Notes: a model not told the origin generated them from the letters alone. A DNA stretch of 64,000 nt from Bog-756 sp963699345 (GCA_963699345.1 CAVOTL010000003.1:1-64000), one strand, 5' to 3'; numbered from the stretch's first letter, positions 36,034 to 45,950 are shown. Numbers and translations: made by a program.

Positions 36034-36861
36034 TCAGCCGGCCCGACGGAACCGGCGCGGGGCGGCCGGCATGCGGGCGTCGGGGGGGCCGTAGAGGTCG
36101 TCGAGTGACGCGGGATACAGGCTCGGGTCACCCGGCAGGATGCCGGCCGCCCGGAGCTCGGCGTCGTTGGCCGACTCGCGGGCCGGACCGTCGAGCCCGA
36201 CGTCGCGACCGGGCCGGGTCGTGAGGGAGAAGGCCTCGGCGTCGATCTCGGCCCGGCGCACGAGTTCGGCGACCTGGTCGATGTGGTTGGCCACCCCCTC
36301 GCCGATCCGTCGCCCCGCCGTGCCGTCGACCAGGACGAAGAAGGGTGATCCGGGTACCTCGTAGTCGGTCCAGGCGTCCGACGACATCACCACGGACAGG
36401 CCCGGAACGGCCAGGGCGGCCACCTCGCCGGGGATCTCCCGCTCGGGACCCTTGGTGACCACCACCAGCCGGGTGCCGGTCGGGAGTCCCAGCCGGTCGG
36501 GGGTGCGGAACGAGTCCCAGAACCCGGCACACGACGCGCATCCGGTGGAGAGGAATGCCAGCAGCGTCAGTCCACCCGTCGTGCCCGGGGCGACGGCCAG
36601 TCCGTCCCCCGTCGGGGTGACCCCGGCCACCGCGGGCGCCGACGTGGAGTCCCGTCCCGGCGGCAGCGTCGGCCCCATGGTCACGGGCACCGACGACGCA
36701 CCGGACGGCTCCCCGGTCGACAGGGGCACCGCCGGGTCGCCGACGCCGGCGCCCATGTCGTGGAGGGCCTTCAGGATGTCGGCGTGGCTGCGCAGCAGGC
36801 CGGCGACGAGCACCGCCAGCAGGAGGACGACGACACCGAGGACGACGGACAGCGCAACCAC
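36034..36861 (-). CDS. MauD/TlpA-like membrane-anchored thioredoxin
   Basis: About 275 residues. N-terminal anchor (ALSVVLGVVVLLLAVLVAGLL), a Thr/Pro/Ser-rich linker, then a thioredoxin fold with active site STGCASCAGFWDSF (CASC) and a cis-Pro region EVPGSPFFVLVDG. It is like MauD, the thiol partner needed for the many disulfides of methylamine dehydrogenase light chain. GTG 36861 is favoured because AGGAGG lies 7 nt upstream; a TTG just before is too close. First gene of the coupled operon. Confidence 0.8.
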   Translation of the reverse strand: MVALSVVLGVVVLLLAVLVAGLLRSHADILKALHDMGAGVGDPAVPLSTGEPSGASSVPVTMGPTLPPGRDSTSAPAVAGVTPTGDGLAVAPGTTGGLTLLAFLSTGCASCAGFWDSFRTPDRLGLPTGTRLVVVTKGPEREIPGEVAALAVPGLSVVMSSDAWTDYEVPGSPFFVLVDGTAGRRIGEGVANHIDQVAELVRRAEIDAEAFSLTTRPGRDVGLDGPARESANDAELRAAGILPGDPSLYPASLDDLYGPPDARMPAAPRRFRRAG

Positions 36862-37050
36862 CAAGCCACCTCCTGGCGCGGGCTCGTGACGACCACCGTC
36901 ACGCTCCCCGCACGTCCTTACCCACTGTAGGGACGGGCCATGCGCAAGTGGTGGAATGCGGACGGCGATCCGGCGGCAGGTCGGGGCGGCCCCACCCCGT
37001 TAGGCTCTCCGGGACGGTCGGCGGACCGACGAAGACGAGCGGAGGCGAAG

Positions 37051-37431
37051 ATGCCGTTGCGGATTGACTCGATCACCATCGACGCGGAGGATCCTGGCCT
37101 GCTCGCCACCTTCTGGAGTGCCGTCCTCGACTGGGGTCAGCGCACGGATGAGGACGGTGACATCTGGGTCGAGCCGGGGGCGGGCCACGAGGAGCACGGC
37201 ATCGCCCGACCACTCCTCTTCGTCCGCGTGCCCGGGGGGAAGTCGGGCAAGAACCGGATCCACCTCGACCTGGTGCCCGACGACCACGAACGCGAGGTCG
37301 AACGCCTCGAGGCGCTCGGCGCCACGCGGCCGGACATCGGCCAGACCGGGAACGAGTCCTGGGTCGTGTTGTCCGATCCCGAAGGGAACGAGTTCTGCGT
37401 GCTGGAGGAGTCCGACGGCGCCGACGGCTGA
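37051..37431 (+). CDS. Glyoxalase/VOC superfamily protein
   Basis: A 126-residue single VOC-like domain: IDSITIDAEDPGLLATFWSA and NRIHLDLVPDDHEREVERLEALGA are typical of actinobacterial VOC proteins, and it ends VVLSDPEGNEFCVLE (the metal-site Glu region). GGAGG lies 5 nt before the ATG. The substrate is not predictable from sequence. Confidence 0.87.
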   Translation: MPLRIDSITIDAEDPGLLATFWSAVLDWGQRTDEDGDIWVEPGAGHEEHGIARPLLFVRVPGGKSGKNRIHLDLVPDDHEREVERLEALGATRPDIGQTGNESWVVLSDPEGNEFCVLEESDGADG

Positions 37432-37445
37432 CGCCCGTCGGGCCG

Positions 37446-38363
37446 TCAGCCGGCGGCCTTCTCGGCAGCCGCCTTCTCCTCGGCCGCCTTGCGGTAGGCC
37501 TCGAGCTGGTCGAGCAGGGGCATGCGTTCCTGGCCCACCGTCGAGTCGAGCCGGGCGGCGATAAGTTCGGGCGTCCACCGGCCGTCGGCGTACATGGCCC
37601 GCACCTCGCGGGGCTGGTTCCACACCGCGATCTTCGGACCCACGGACGTGTAGACCTGCCCCGTCACGTGCCGGGCCCGGTCCGACAGCAGGTAGACGAC
37701 CATGGGCGCCACGTCCTCGGGATCGCCCATCTCGGCCAGGTCCATGGGCACGTTGGCCGACATGCGGGTGCGGGCGACGGGCGCGATGGCGTTGGCCGTG
37801 ATGCCGTAGCGGTTGAGCCCGGCGGCCGCCGACCGCACGAGGGACACGATGCCGCCCTTGGCGGACGCGTAATTCGCCTGGGCCACGCTCCCGGCGAAGG
37901 CCCCCGAGGTGAAGGCCACCAACGAGCCGCCGCCCTCCTGCTTGCGCATCACCGCGGAGGCGGCCCGGAACACGGTGAAGTGGCCCTTCAGGTGGGTCTC
38001 GATGACCGCGTCCCACTCCTCCTCGGACATGTTGAACAGCATCCGCTCCCGGAGGATGCCGGCCACCGCGACCACACCGTCGATCCGGCCCCAGCGCTCG
38101 GTGGCGGCGCCGATGATCCGCTCCCCACCGGCCAGCGTGGTGACGCTCTCCGCCACGGCGGCGGCTTCGCCGCCGGCGGCGGTGATCTCGCCGACCACGG
38201 CTTCGGCCACCTCACTGGTCGGGTCCTCACCGGCCATCGACACGCCGATGTCGGCCACGACGACTTTGGCGCCCTCGGCCGCGGCGGCGAGGGCCACCGC
38301 CCGGCCGATACCACCGCCGGCACCGGTGATGGCGACGACCTTGCCGTCCAGGAATGCAGTCAT
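37446..38363 (-). CDS. SDR-family 3-hydroxyacyl-CoA-dehydrogenase-like protein
   Basis: A 305-residue SDR: TGAGGGIGRAVALAAA, catalytic YASAKGG, NAIAPVARTRM, and a C-terminal extension (PREVRAMYADGRWTPELIA to an Ala/Glu/Lys helix) as in the HSD17B4/MFE-2 type. It probably acts on a hydroxyacyl-CoA or steroid. It is divergent from the acyl-CoA synthetase, and a KstR-like site lies between them (38462-38475). Confidence 0.87.
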   Translation of the reverse strand: MTAFLDGKVVAITGAGGGIGRAVALAAAAEGAKVVVADIGVSMAGEDPTSEVAEAVVGEITAAGGEAAAVAESVTTLAGGERIIGAATERWGRIDGVVAVAGILRERMLFNMSEEEWDAVIETHLKGHFTVFRAASAVMRKQEGGGSLVAFTSGAFAGSVAQANYASAKGGIVSLVRSAAAGLNRYGITANAIAPVARTRMSANVPMDLAEMGDPEDVAPMVVYLLSDRARHVTGQVYTSVGPKIAVWNQPREVRAMYADGRWTPELIAARLDSTVGQERMPLLDQLEAYRKAAEEKAAAEKAAG

Positions 38364-38461
38364 TGCGCGTTGCTCCTCTTGTTCGTGTCGGGAGGGATCG
38401 GACGGCCCACCGGGGCCGACCGGGACGGCCGGGGCACCGCCCGCGGCGGTTGACCGTCCAC

Positions 38462-38475
38462 TGGAACCTGTTCTA
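38462..38475. promoter_or_regulatory. KstR-like operator 1
   Basis: TGGAACCTGTTCTA fits the TNNAACNNGTTNNA pattern recalled for the lipid/steroid repressor KstR. It lies between the SDR and acyl-CoA synthetase starts, so one site could control both. Confidence 0.6.
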
Positions 38476-38606
38476 GCGTCCCCACCGGGTCGGCGCCACC
38501 CCGTACCCTCCGTCCGCCGGCCCTCCCGTCAGGGGAGTCGCCACCGACGGTGGTCCGGGTGCCGCCGCCGGCCGGCTCGGCATCGACGACACGGGGGATG
38601 GACCAC

Positions 38607-40157
38607 ATGGGTGATCTCGGCTTTTGGGCACTGGCGCACGAGGATCCGGACCATCTGGCGCTGGTGGCGCCGGACGGCACCGAGTACACCGCGGGGGAGC
38701 TGCTGGGCCGGGCCAACCAGGTCGTCCACGGACTGCGCGGCCTCAACCTCCAACCTGGTGACGTGGTCGCCACCCTCCTCCCGAACTGCGTCGAGATGTT
38801 CGAGTTGTACGTGGCCTGCCTGCAGGCCGGCTGGTACCTGGTGCCGATCAACCACCACCTCATCGGGAGCGAGGTGGCCTACATCCTCCAGGACTCCGAC
38901 GCCAAGGCGTTCGTGGCCCACGAGCGGTTCACCGACGTGGCCCTCGACGCCGCCGAGGAGGCCGAGCTCCCCTCCTCGATCTGCTTCGGGGTGGGCGACC
39001 TCCCCGGCTTCGGCTCCTTCGCCCGCATGCGGGGGGCCCAGCCCACCACCGACCCGGCCGACCGGACCGTGGGCGACGTCATGAACTACACGTCCGGCAC
39101 GACGGGCAATCCCAAAGGGGTGTTCCGCAAGCTCAGCGGCCAGTCGCCCGAGGAAGCGGCCCTCGGGCTGTCGGGCATCCTCTTCCTCTTCGGCATCCAG
39201 CCCCAGGACGACAACGTCCACATCGTCGGCTCGCCGCTCTACCACACCGCGGTCATGCGCTTCTCGGGCGCGTCGATCCACCTGGGTCACACGATCGTGC
39301 TCATGGACAAGTGGCTCCCCGAGGACATGCTCCGCCTCATCCAGCAGTACCGCGTGACCACCTCCCACATGGTGCCCACCCAGTTCCACCGCCTCCTGGC
39401 GCTGCCCGAGGAGACCCGGACCGCCTACGACGTGTCCTCCCTCCGGCACATGATCCACGCCGCGGCCCCGTGCCCGGTCGACACCAAGCACCAGATGATC
39501 GCGTGGTGGGGTGACGCCATCGACGAGTACTACGCGGCCTCCGAGGGCGGTGGCACGATGGTCTCGGCCCAGGAGTGGCTGGCCAAGCCCGGGACCGTCG
39601 GCCGCGCCTGGCCCATCAGCGAGATCGCCGTGTTCGACGACGAGGGCAACCGCATCGAGGAGCCCAACGTCATCGGGACCGTCTACATGTCCATGCAGAC
39701 CGGCGACTTCGAGTACCACAAGGACGAGGAGAAGACCCGGAGCAACCGGATCGGATCGTTCTTCACCGTCGGCGACATCGGCCTCATCGACGAGGACGGC
39801 TACCTCTTCCTGCGCGACCGGAAGATCGACATGATCATCTCGGGGGGCGCCAACATCTACCCGGCCGAGATCGAGCACGTCCTGCTCGGTCACCCGAGCA
39901 TCGTCGACGTGGCCGTCTTCGGCATCCCCAACGACGACTGGGGCGAGGAGATCAAGGCCGTCGTGGAGCCCGTCGACGGCGTCGAGGGCTCCGACGAGCT
40001 GGCCGCCGACATCCTCGAGTACTGCTCGACCCGGCTGGCCAAGTTCAAGACGCCCAAGTCGATCGACTTCACCGACGCCATGCCCCGGGACCCGAACGGC
40101 AAGCTCTACAAGCGCAAGCTGCGCGATCCCTACTGGGAGGGCCGCGACAAGATCTGA
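38607..40157 (+). CDS. Acyl-CoA synthetase (AMP-dependent ligase)
   Basis: A 516-residue ANL-family ligase that activates a fatty or other carboxylic acid to its CoA ester. P-loop YTSGTTGNPKGV (about residue 160), YYAASEGG, VGDIGLIDEDGYLFLRDRKID and C-terminal PRDPNGKLYKRKLRD with the catalytic lysine are all present. ATG 38607 (MGDLGFWALAHEDPD) has GGGGG upstream. Its 3' end overlaps the convergent acetyltransferase gene by 28 bp. Likely KstR-like regulated. Confidence 0.9.
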   Translation: MGDLGFWALAHEDPDHLALVAPDGTEYTAGELLGRANQVVHGLRGLNLQPGDVVATLLPNCVEMFELYVACLQAGWYLVPINHHLIGSEVAYILQDSDAKAFVAHERFTDVALDAAEEAELPSSICFGVGDLPGFGSFARMRGAQPTTDPADRTVGDVMNYTSGTTGNPKGVFRKLSGQSPEEAALGLSGILFLFGIQPQDDNVHIVGSPLYHTAVMRFSGASIHLGHTIVLMDKWLPEDMLRLIQQYRVTTSHMVPTQFHRLLALPEETRTAYDVSSLRHMIHAAAPCPVDTKHQMIAWWGDAIDEYYAASEGGGTMVSAQEWLAKPGTVGRAWPISEIAVFDDEGNRIEEPNVIGTVYMSMQTGDFEYHKDEEKTRSNRIGSFFTVGDIGLIDEDGYLFLRDRKIDMIISGGANIYPAEIEHVLLGHPSIVDVAVFGIPNDDWGEEIKAVVEPVDGVEGSDELAADILEYCSTRLAKFKTPKSIDFTDAMPRDPNGKLYKRKLRDPYWEGRDKI

Positions 40158-40687
40158 GGCAGCGGGCGCGTCAGCCGGCGGTCGAGCACCACCCTGCCCC
40201 CGAACTGCTGCAGTCGGAGGCGACCGTCGGCGACCCACCCCCGGTGCCGGTAGAAGGCGGCCGCCCGCTCGTTGGTCGACAGCATCCACAGCACGGCCCG
40301 GTGGTACCCCGCCGTCACCAGCCGATCGAGGCCGGCGTCGAGCACCGACCGGCCCACACCGGCCCCCCAGATCCCCGGTTCCACGTAGAGGGTGCCCACC
40401 TGCCCGGTCTCCGGGCCGAGGTCGCGGTCGTGAGCGGGGCCGACGCTGGCGAATCCGACGATGCGGCCCGCCTGCTCGGCCACCACCACCCGGTCCGGGC
40501 CGGACCGATCGAGGACCCGTCCCCACCGGGCGGCGCGGTGGTCGACCGACAGGCCGCCGAGCACGGCCTCGGGCAGCAGTCCGGTGTAGGCGGACCGCCA
40601 CGACGCCACGTGCACCCGGGCCACCGCCCGGGCGTCCGCGGGGCCGCCGTCGCGCACGGTGACCTCGGCGGACCGGGACGGCCCCAT
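40130..40687 (-). CDS. GNAT-family N-acetyltransferase
   Basis: A 185-residue GNAT enzyme. The acetyl-CoA loop is in GTLYVEPGIWGAGVGRSVLDA (QxxGxG/A type), and the late LWMLSTNERAAAFYRHRGW block is typical. Substrate unknown. Its ATG overlaps the thioesterase stop by one base, so the two are co-expressed. Confidence 0.85.
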   Translation of the reverse strand: MGPSRSAEVTVRDGGPADARAVARVHVASWRSAYTGLLPEAVLGGLSVDHRAARWGRVLDRSGPDRVVVAEQAGRIVGFASVGPAHDRDLGPETGQVGTLYVEPGIWGAGVGRSVLDAGLDRLVTAGYHRAVLWMLSTNERAAAFYRHRGWVADGRLRLQQFGGRVVLDRRLTRPLPQILSRPSQ

Positions 40688-41475
40688 CAGTCGGTTGGCG
40701 CCTCCCCGGCACCGAGCACGTCCCACTGCACGTCGGACGCGGCCCCGGGCCGACTCGCCTCGGCCCGGATCGCCTCGACGATCGCCGGGTCGGCGCTGTC
40801 GATGTTCTGCTCGGCGATGGCCAGGATCTGTTGGGGGCGGACCTCGATGAAGATCCCCTCGGCCTCGGCCGTGAGCACGTCGTCGCGGTAGAAGCCGGCC
40901 CAGGCGAAGACCTTGCGACCCTCCTGGCCGGTGCAGCGCGCCTCGATGCGCAGCGGGGAGCGGAGGGGTGTCGGCTTGCGGTAGCGGACGGTCAGGGTGC
41001 CGGTCATGCCGGGACGACCGGCCACGATGCAGGCGGCGCCGAGCATCTCGTCGAAGGTCTCGGCGATGACCCCGCCGTGGACGCACGACGGAGGACCCTC
41101 GTACTGCCAGTCGAACCAGGCCTCGCCGTGGATCTCGCGGTAGCCCCCCTCCACCCCGTCGACGATCCGCACCGCCACCGGTGGGGCCACCGGATTGGCC
41201 ATGCCGATGATCGGGCTGGTCGGGAAGATCTCCTGAGCGTGCCGGGCCACGTCGGGGTGCTGGCGGGCGCGCTTGGGCCCGGCCCGGTCGGCCAGGGTGG
41301 CCCGAACCGCCTCGACCGCTCGGGTGGCGTCCTCCAGGTCCGCGTCCTCGAAGGACGACGCCACCAACATGGTGATGATCGGTCGGATGGCGGCGGCCAG
41401 CTTCGATCGGGGATCGTCGTCCGGCACGATCCCGAACGGGCCGTCGGGCAGGGCGCCCACCGGTGGGCCGCTCAC
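40687..41475 (-). CDS. PaaI-type acyl-CoA thioesterase
   Basis: A 262-residue protein with a roughly 110-residue helical N-terminal part and a hot-dog domain. The catalytic block is PPSCVHGGVIAETFDEMLG, followed by TGTLTVRYRKPTPL. The GTG start overlaps the crotonase stop (GTGA). Likely hydrolyses an acyl-CoA from the pathway to free CoA. Its size is larger than single-domain PaaI. Confidence 0.83.
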   Translation of the reverse strand: MSGPPVGALPDGPFGIVPDDDPRSKLAAAIRPIITMLVASSFEDADLEDATRAVEAVRATLADRAGPKRARQHPDVARHAQEIFPTSPIIGMANPVAPPVAVRIVDGVEGGYREIHGEAWFDWQYEGPPSCVHGGVIAETFDEMLGAACIVAGRPGMTGTLTVRYRKPTPLRSPLRIEARCTGQEGRKVFAWAGFYRDDVLTAEAEGIFIEVRPQQILAIAEQNIDSADPAIVEAIRAEASRPGAASDVQWDVLGAGEAPTD

Positions 41476-42266
41476 CGGCGTCGGTAGACCGGTGGGCGCT
41501 TCTCGGCGAACGCCTTCTGACCCTCGGCGGCGTCCTCGGTGGCGAAGATGGGCCAGCCGAACTCCAGCTCCATCTTGAGCGCCTCCTCCTCGGGGATGCC
41601 TTCGGTCGCCTTGACCGAGGCCTTGATCGCCTCGACGGCGAGCGGCCCGTTGGCCCCGATGACCTCGGCGATGGCCAGGGCGTTCTCGAGCGCCGTCCCG
41701 TCGGGCACCACCCGTCCGATCAGGCCGATCTCCTTGGCCTCCTGGGCCGAGACCTCCCGGGCCGTGAGCAGCAGGTCCATCGCCACCGTGAAGGGGATCT
41801 GGCGGCGGAGGCGGACGGTGGACCCGCCGAGGGGGAAGAGTCCCCGACGGGCCTCGAAGACGCCGAACTTGGCGCTCTCCCCGGCCACCCGGATGTCGGT
41901 CGCCTGGAGGATCTCGGTCCCGCCCGCGACGGCCCAGCCCTCCACCGCGGCGATGAGCGGCTTCCTCAGCGAGTAGTGGCGGAGCAGGGCCTTCCAGTGG
42001 AGGTCGGGATCGGCGGCCATCCGCTCCTTCACGTCCTCGTTGCCCGGCCCCGACATCGACTTCAGGTCCATGCCGGCACAGAACGTCCCTCCGGCGCCGG
42101 TCAGGATGGCGCACCGGATGTCGTCGTTGCCGTCGATCTCCACCCAGGCGTCGGCCATGCCCACCAGCATCGGCCCCGACAGGGCGTTCTTGGCCTCGGG
42201 GCGGTTCATGGTCACGACGGCGGTGGTACCCACCACCTCGTAGGTGAGGTGCTCGGTGTCGATCAT
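41472..42266 (-). CDS. Enoyl-CoA hydratase/isomerase (crotonase)
   Basis: A 264-residue crotonase: first oxyanion block GTFCAGMDLKSM, second WAVAGGTEILQATDIRVAGE, and the Glu in ARRGLFPLGGS. The EARRGLFPLGGST wording is typical of actinobacterial EchA proteins. ATG 42266 has GGGAG 7 nt upstream. First gene of an operon with the thioesterase and GNAT. A KstR-like site lies 104 bp upstream. Confidence 0.88.
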   Translation of the reverse strand: MIDTEHLTYEVVGTTAVVTMNRPEAKNALSGPMLVGMADAWVEIDGNDDIRCAILTGAGGTFCAGMDLKSMSGPGNEDVKERMAADPDLHWKALLRHYSLRKPLIAAVEGWAVAGGTEILQATDIRVAGESAKFGVFEARRGLFPLGGSTVRLRRQIPFTVAMDLLLTAREVSAQEAKEIGLIGRVVPDGTALENALAIAEVIGANGPLAVEAIKASVKATEGIPEEEALKMELEFGWPIFATEDAAEGQKAFAEKRPPVYRRR

Positions 42267-42369
42267 GGTGGTGCTCCCTTCGGGGCGACGGACGCCGTCC
42301 GCTCCCCCTCGTGCGCCGCGACGCGGCGTGGTCGGCGTCCGCGCCACGCAGGACCGGAGCGCACGAAAC

Positions 42370-42383
42370 TGGAACCCATTCTA
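42370..42383. promoter_or_regulatory. KstR-like operator 2
   Basis: TGGAACCCATTCTA. One arm matches fully (TGGAAC) and the other has ATT for GTT. It sits upstream of the crotonase-thioesterase-GNAT operon. Confidence 0.5.
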
Positions 42384-42472
42384 CTTTCTGGGCGGTGCCC
42401 CCGGCAGGTGGGACCCGTCCCCGGGCCCGGTGACCCCGCCGGTGGACCCGGTCAGGACCCCGGCGGGGCCGG

Positions 42473-44726
42473 TCAGCCGGGCACGGGGCCGGCGGCCAGC
42501 CCGACGACCGGGGCGTTGAGCGGCAGTCCGTCCAGGGACCCGGAGGAGACGGCGTCGCCCTCGGCGTACACGGAACCGGCGGCGGTGGCGAACCAGTAGC
42601 CCTTCCCGTCCACCGTCGACGTCATGCCCACCACCGGACTGCTCAGAAACTGGTCAGCGATCGAGCCGTAGAAGCCGGCGCCCCCGTAGTTGAAGACGCC
42701 CCCGTCCGAGGCCACCAGCCAGTAGCCGTTACCCGACGTCTCCGGCGCGGCGGCCATGCCGACGATCGGTCGGCCCAGCGGCAGGTTCCCGGCCGAGCCG
42801 TGGAACGGCGCCGACCCGAAGGCGAACACGCCGCCGTCGGCGGCCACCAGCCGGTAGCCGCGGTCGTCGGAGCCCCCGGCGATGCCCACGACGGGGGCGT
42901 TCAGCCGCGTGTTCCCCATCGACCCCTCGAAGGCGGCGTCACCGAAGGCGAACACGCCGCCGTCGGAGGCCACCAGCCAGTAGCCCTTCCCGTCCGGGGT
43001 GGCGGCCATGCCCACGACGGGGGCGTTCAGGCGGAGGGCGCCCGTCGAGCCGTGGAAGCCGGCGTCCCCGAAGGCGAACACGCCACCGTCGGAGGCCACC
43101 AGCCAGTACCCCCGCCGGTCCGGGGTGGCGGCCATGCCCACGATCGGATCGTTGAGGTGGATGCCTCCGGTGGAACCGTAGAAGGCGGAGGCGCCGAAGG
43201 AGAAGATGCCGCCGTCCGCGGCGGTCAGCCAGTAGCCGGGCTGGACGGGCTCCGGGGTGGGCGGTCCGGGCAGGCCGGCCGGACCGTCGAAGGCGAAGAG
43301 CTGGTCCGCACCCGGGGCGACCACCAGGCCGTCGGCCGCCGCCGGCGACGGGAAGTGGTTGGCCGGCTGGGTCAGGGCGAAGCTGAACTCCTTCTTTCCG
43401 GTGGTGGGGTCCAGTGCGTAGAGCGTGCTGCCCCCGATGGACCAGACCATGGCCCCGGCGTAGATGGGCGAGCTGTGCGCCCCGCTGTCGGTCGTCCAGT
43501 TGGCCACCGGTGCCGTGTTCGGCGTCGGCGTGACCGACCGGAGACCGTCGCTGCAGGGCACGTAGACGGTGCCGTCGACCTGGGCCGCCCCTCCGTCGGG
43601 ATCGCTCCCGCAGAAGCCGGCGGCCTCGGCCTCCTGTCCCCCGATGCCACCCAGGTGGGCGGCGTTGAGGAGGTAGGCGGTGCGCAGCTTGCCGACCTGG
43701 AAGACGGTCCCGTTGGGGAGCAGCACCGGGGCGGTCGAGGCGAGATCCTGGTCGTTGTCGTTGTCGCTCTTCCAGGTGGAGGGCGTGAACGAGTCGAGGA
43801 GCTGCATGGTCGGACTCAGCTTCAGCACGCTGTCCGAGTCGTCCGGGGTGGAGCCGGTGGCGGCATTGCCCGTCGCCACCCACACGTCGCCCTGGGCGTC
43901 GATGTCGGGGGCCGAACCCCCCATCCACACCGCTCCCTGGTTGTCGCCGGGCAGGTTGGCCACCACGAACGTCGACGGGGTCGAGCCGTCCTCGGGAGCG
44001 GAGATCACCAGGCCGTGGTACGTGCCGCAGTCGCCGGAGTTGCCGCCCATCCCGATGATGACCCGACCGTCGGTCAGGGCCAGTGAGACGCGCTGCAGCT
44101 CATAGGCCGGCGCCGCGACGGACGCCGGGTCGATGTCCTCGTCGAGCATCACGGCGCCGCTGTAGAGGTCGAGCCCGATCAGGTGGTGGGAGGCGCCGCC
44201 CGGCACCTGCTCGGTCGCCACGACGAAGATCTCGTTGCGGGCCGTGTCGATCACCGGTGTGCCGGTGATCCCGACCGTCGGGTAGATGTCGCCGCAGATG
44301 CCGCGGGACCGTGGACGGCGAGAAGGGGGTGGCCAGGTGCTTGTGCCACAGCACCGCGCCCGAGTCGGCGGCCAGGGCGTAGACGGTGTCGTTCTCGGTG
44401 GCCGCGAACACCCGGTTGGCGAAGATCAACGGCTGACCGAACAGGTCCCCGTCGAGAGCGGTCGAGGTCCAGGCGGTCTTCGGGGTCGAGAACGACGCGC
44501 CCGAGGCGTCGACCCCGGTCCGCAGTCCGTTCTGGTCGTACGTCGTCCACGACGACGTGGCCGGAACCTCGGGGGACTGGGCCGTCGACCGGTGGGCGAC
44601 GGTGGTCGTGGTGGTCGAGCCGGCCCCGGCCGTGGAGGACGCACAGCCGGAAGCGACGGCCAGGGCGACGACGACGAGGGGCAGGCGGATCGCCGCCTTG
44701 CGGGTGGTGCGGGACAGGAGGTGCAT
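42473..44726 (-). CDS. PQQ-type beta-propeller lipoprotein with C-terminal repeats (one frameshift)
   Basis: About 750 residues after removing one extra base near 44300-44307 (2253 nt). Start ATG 44726 gives a lipoprotein signal (lipobox ASGC). A PQQ/outer-membrane-assembly-like propeller follows (TVYALAADSGAVLWHK; IYPTVGITGTPVID; DVWVATGNAATG). From about residue 490 come six copies of the GYWLVASDGGVFAFGD repeat. The propeller could be a quinoprotein domain or just a scaffold; the PQQ-ligating residues cannot be judged. The correct frame is restored across VPGICGDI. Confidence 0.8.
42476..43245 (-). repeat. C-terminal GYWLVA-type repeat module (about 6 copies)
   Basis: Copies of the 42-46-residue repeat, for example GYWLVASDGGVFAFGDAGF with GST or GSM after it. 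The last two are more divergent. Same family as at 33582-34330, 50401-51155 and 63370-64000. Confidence 0.85.
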
Positions 44727-44789
44727 CCCCCTATGCAACCACTGTTCGCTCGGCACCGGGGCCAACCCGGCCCCCAGCTCCGATCGGGA

Positions 44790-45950
44790 TCAGATGCGCT
44801 CGATGATGGTGCCGGTGGCCAGGGCGCCGCCACAGCACATCGAGATGAGCGCCAGGTTCTTGTCCGACCGCTCGAGCTCGTGCAGGGCCGTGGTGATCAG
44901 CCGGGCCCCCGTGGAGCCGACCGGGTGGCCGAGGGCGATGGCGCCCCCGTTGACGTTGACCTTGTCCCAGTCCACCTCGTGGACCTTGCCCCAGGACATC
45001 ACCACGGAGGCGAACGCCTCGTTGACCTCGAAGATGTCGATGTCGGCCATGGTCATGCCCGCCTTCTTCAGGACGTCGGCGGTGGCGGCGATCGGTCCGT
45101 CGAGGTGGTAGTAGGGATCGGAGCCGACCAGGGTCTGGGCCACGATCCGGGCCCGCGGCCGCAGGCCGGCCTCGCCGGCCCGCTCCTGGGACATCCACAG
45201 CACGGCGGCGGCGCCGTCCGAGATCTGCGAGCTGTTGCCGGCGGTGTGCATGCCGTCGGGCAGCACCGGCTTGAGCCCGGCGAGCCCCTCTTTGGTGGTG
45301 TCGCGGGGTCCCTGGTCACGGCTGATCAGCTCGACGGCCCCGGTCGGCCCGTCGGGACCGACCACGGGGGCCTCGATCGGGACGATCTCGCGGTCGAACC
45401 GGGCCTCGGCCACGGCCCGGGCGGCCTTGCGCTGGGACTCGAACCCCAGCCAGTCGACGTCCTCGCGGGTGATGCCGTACTTCTGGGCGATCCGTTCCGC
45501 CGCCCCGAACTGGTCCGGCATGTCCCACGGGAACTCCTCGGGGCGCGACCGACCGGGACCGTTGAAGGCGTTGGCGCCCAGCCCGACCCGGCTCATGGCC
45601 TCCACCCCACAGGCGATGCCGGTGTGGATGGCGTCGGCCCCCACCAGGTTGGCGACGAAGTGGTTGGCCTGTTGGGCCGAACCGCACTGGCAGTCGACGG
45701 TGGTGGCCGCCGTCTCGTAGGGCATGCCCTCGCTCAGCCACGCCGTGCGGGTCACGTTGGAGGCCTGCTCGCCGGCCTGGGTGACGCAGCCGCCGACGAT
45801 CTGGTCGACCGCCCCGGGGTCGATGCCGGCCTTCTTGACCAGCTCGACCTGGGCCCGGCCCAACAGGGCCGCGGCATGGAGCCCGGACAGCCATCCGTTG
45901 CGCTTGCCGATCGGTGTGCGGACGGCTTCGACGATGACGGGCTGGGCCAT
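44790..45950 (-). CDS. Thiolase (acetyl-CoA acetyltransferase family)
   Basis: A 386-residue thiolase. The nucleophilic Cys is in TTVDCQCGSAQQAN, the His in FEVNEAFASVVMSW and NGGAIALGHPVGSTGAR, and the second Cys in MCCGGALATG. The wording resembles FadA/steroid-degradation thiolases of actinobacteria. A perfect palindrome (46035-46048) lies 85 bp upstream of its ATG, so it is probably part of the KstR-like regulon. Confidence 0.92.
   Translation of the reverse strand: MAQPVIVEAVRTPIGKRNGWLSGLHAAALLGRAQVELVKKAGIDPGAVDQIVGGCVTQAGEQASNVTRTAWLSEGMPYETAATTVDCQCGSAQQANHFVANLVGADAIHTGIACGVEAMSRVGLGANAFNGPGRSRPEEFPWDMPDQFGAAERIAQKYGITREDVDWLGFESQRKAARAVAEARFDREIVPIEAPVVGPDGPTGAVELISRDQGPRDTTKEGLAGLKPVLPDGMHTAGNSSQISDGAAAVLWMSQERAGEAGLRPRARIVAQTLVGSDPYYHLDGPIAATADVLKKAGMTMADIDIFEVNEAFASVVMSWGKVHEVDWDKVNVNGGAIALGHPVGSTGARLITTALHELERSDKNLALISMCCGGALATGTIIERI

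Noticed and set aside
33579..36131. A single 850-codon gene spanning the Cys-rich and MauE-like regions
   Set aside because: The frame is open only because the MauE-like gene has an indel; the Cys-rich protein has its own ATG and Tat signal at 35003.
38529..40712. 727-codon - strand frame over the acyl-CoA synthetase
   Set aside because: Antisense to a gene with complete ANL motifs; the translation shows no domain.
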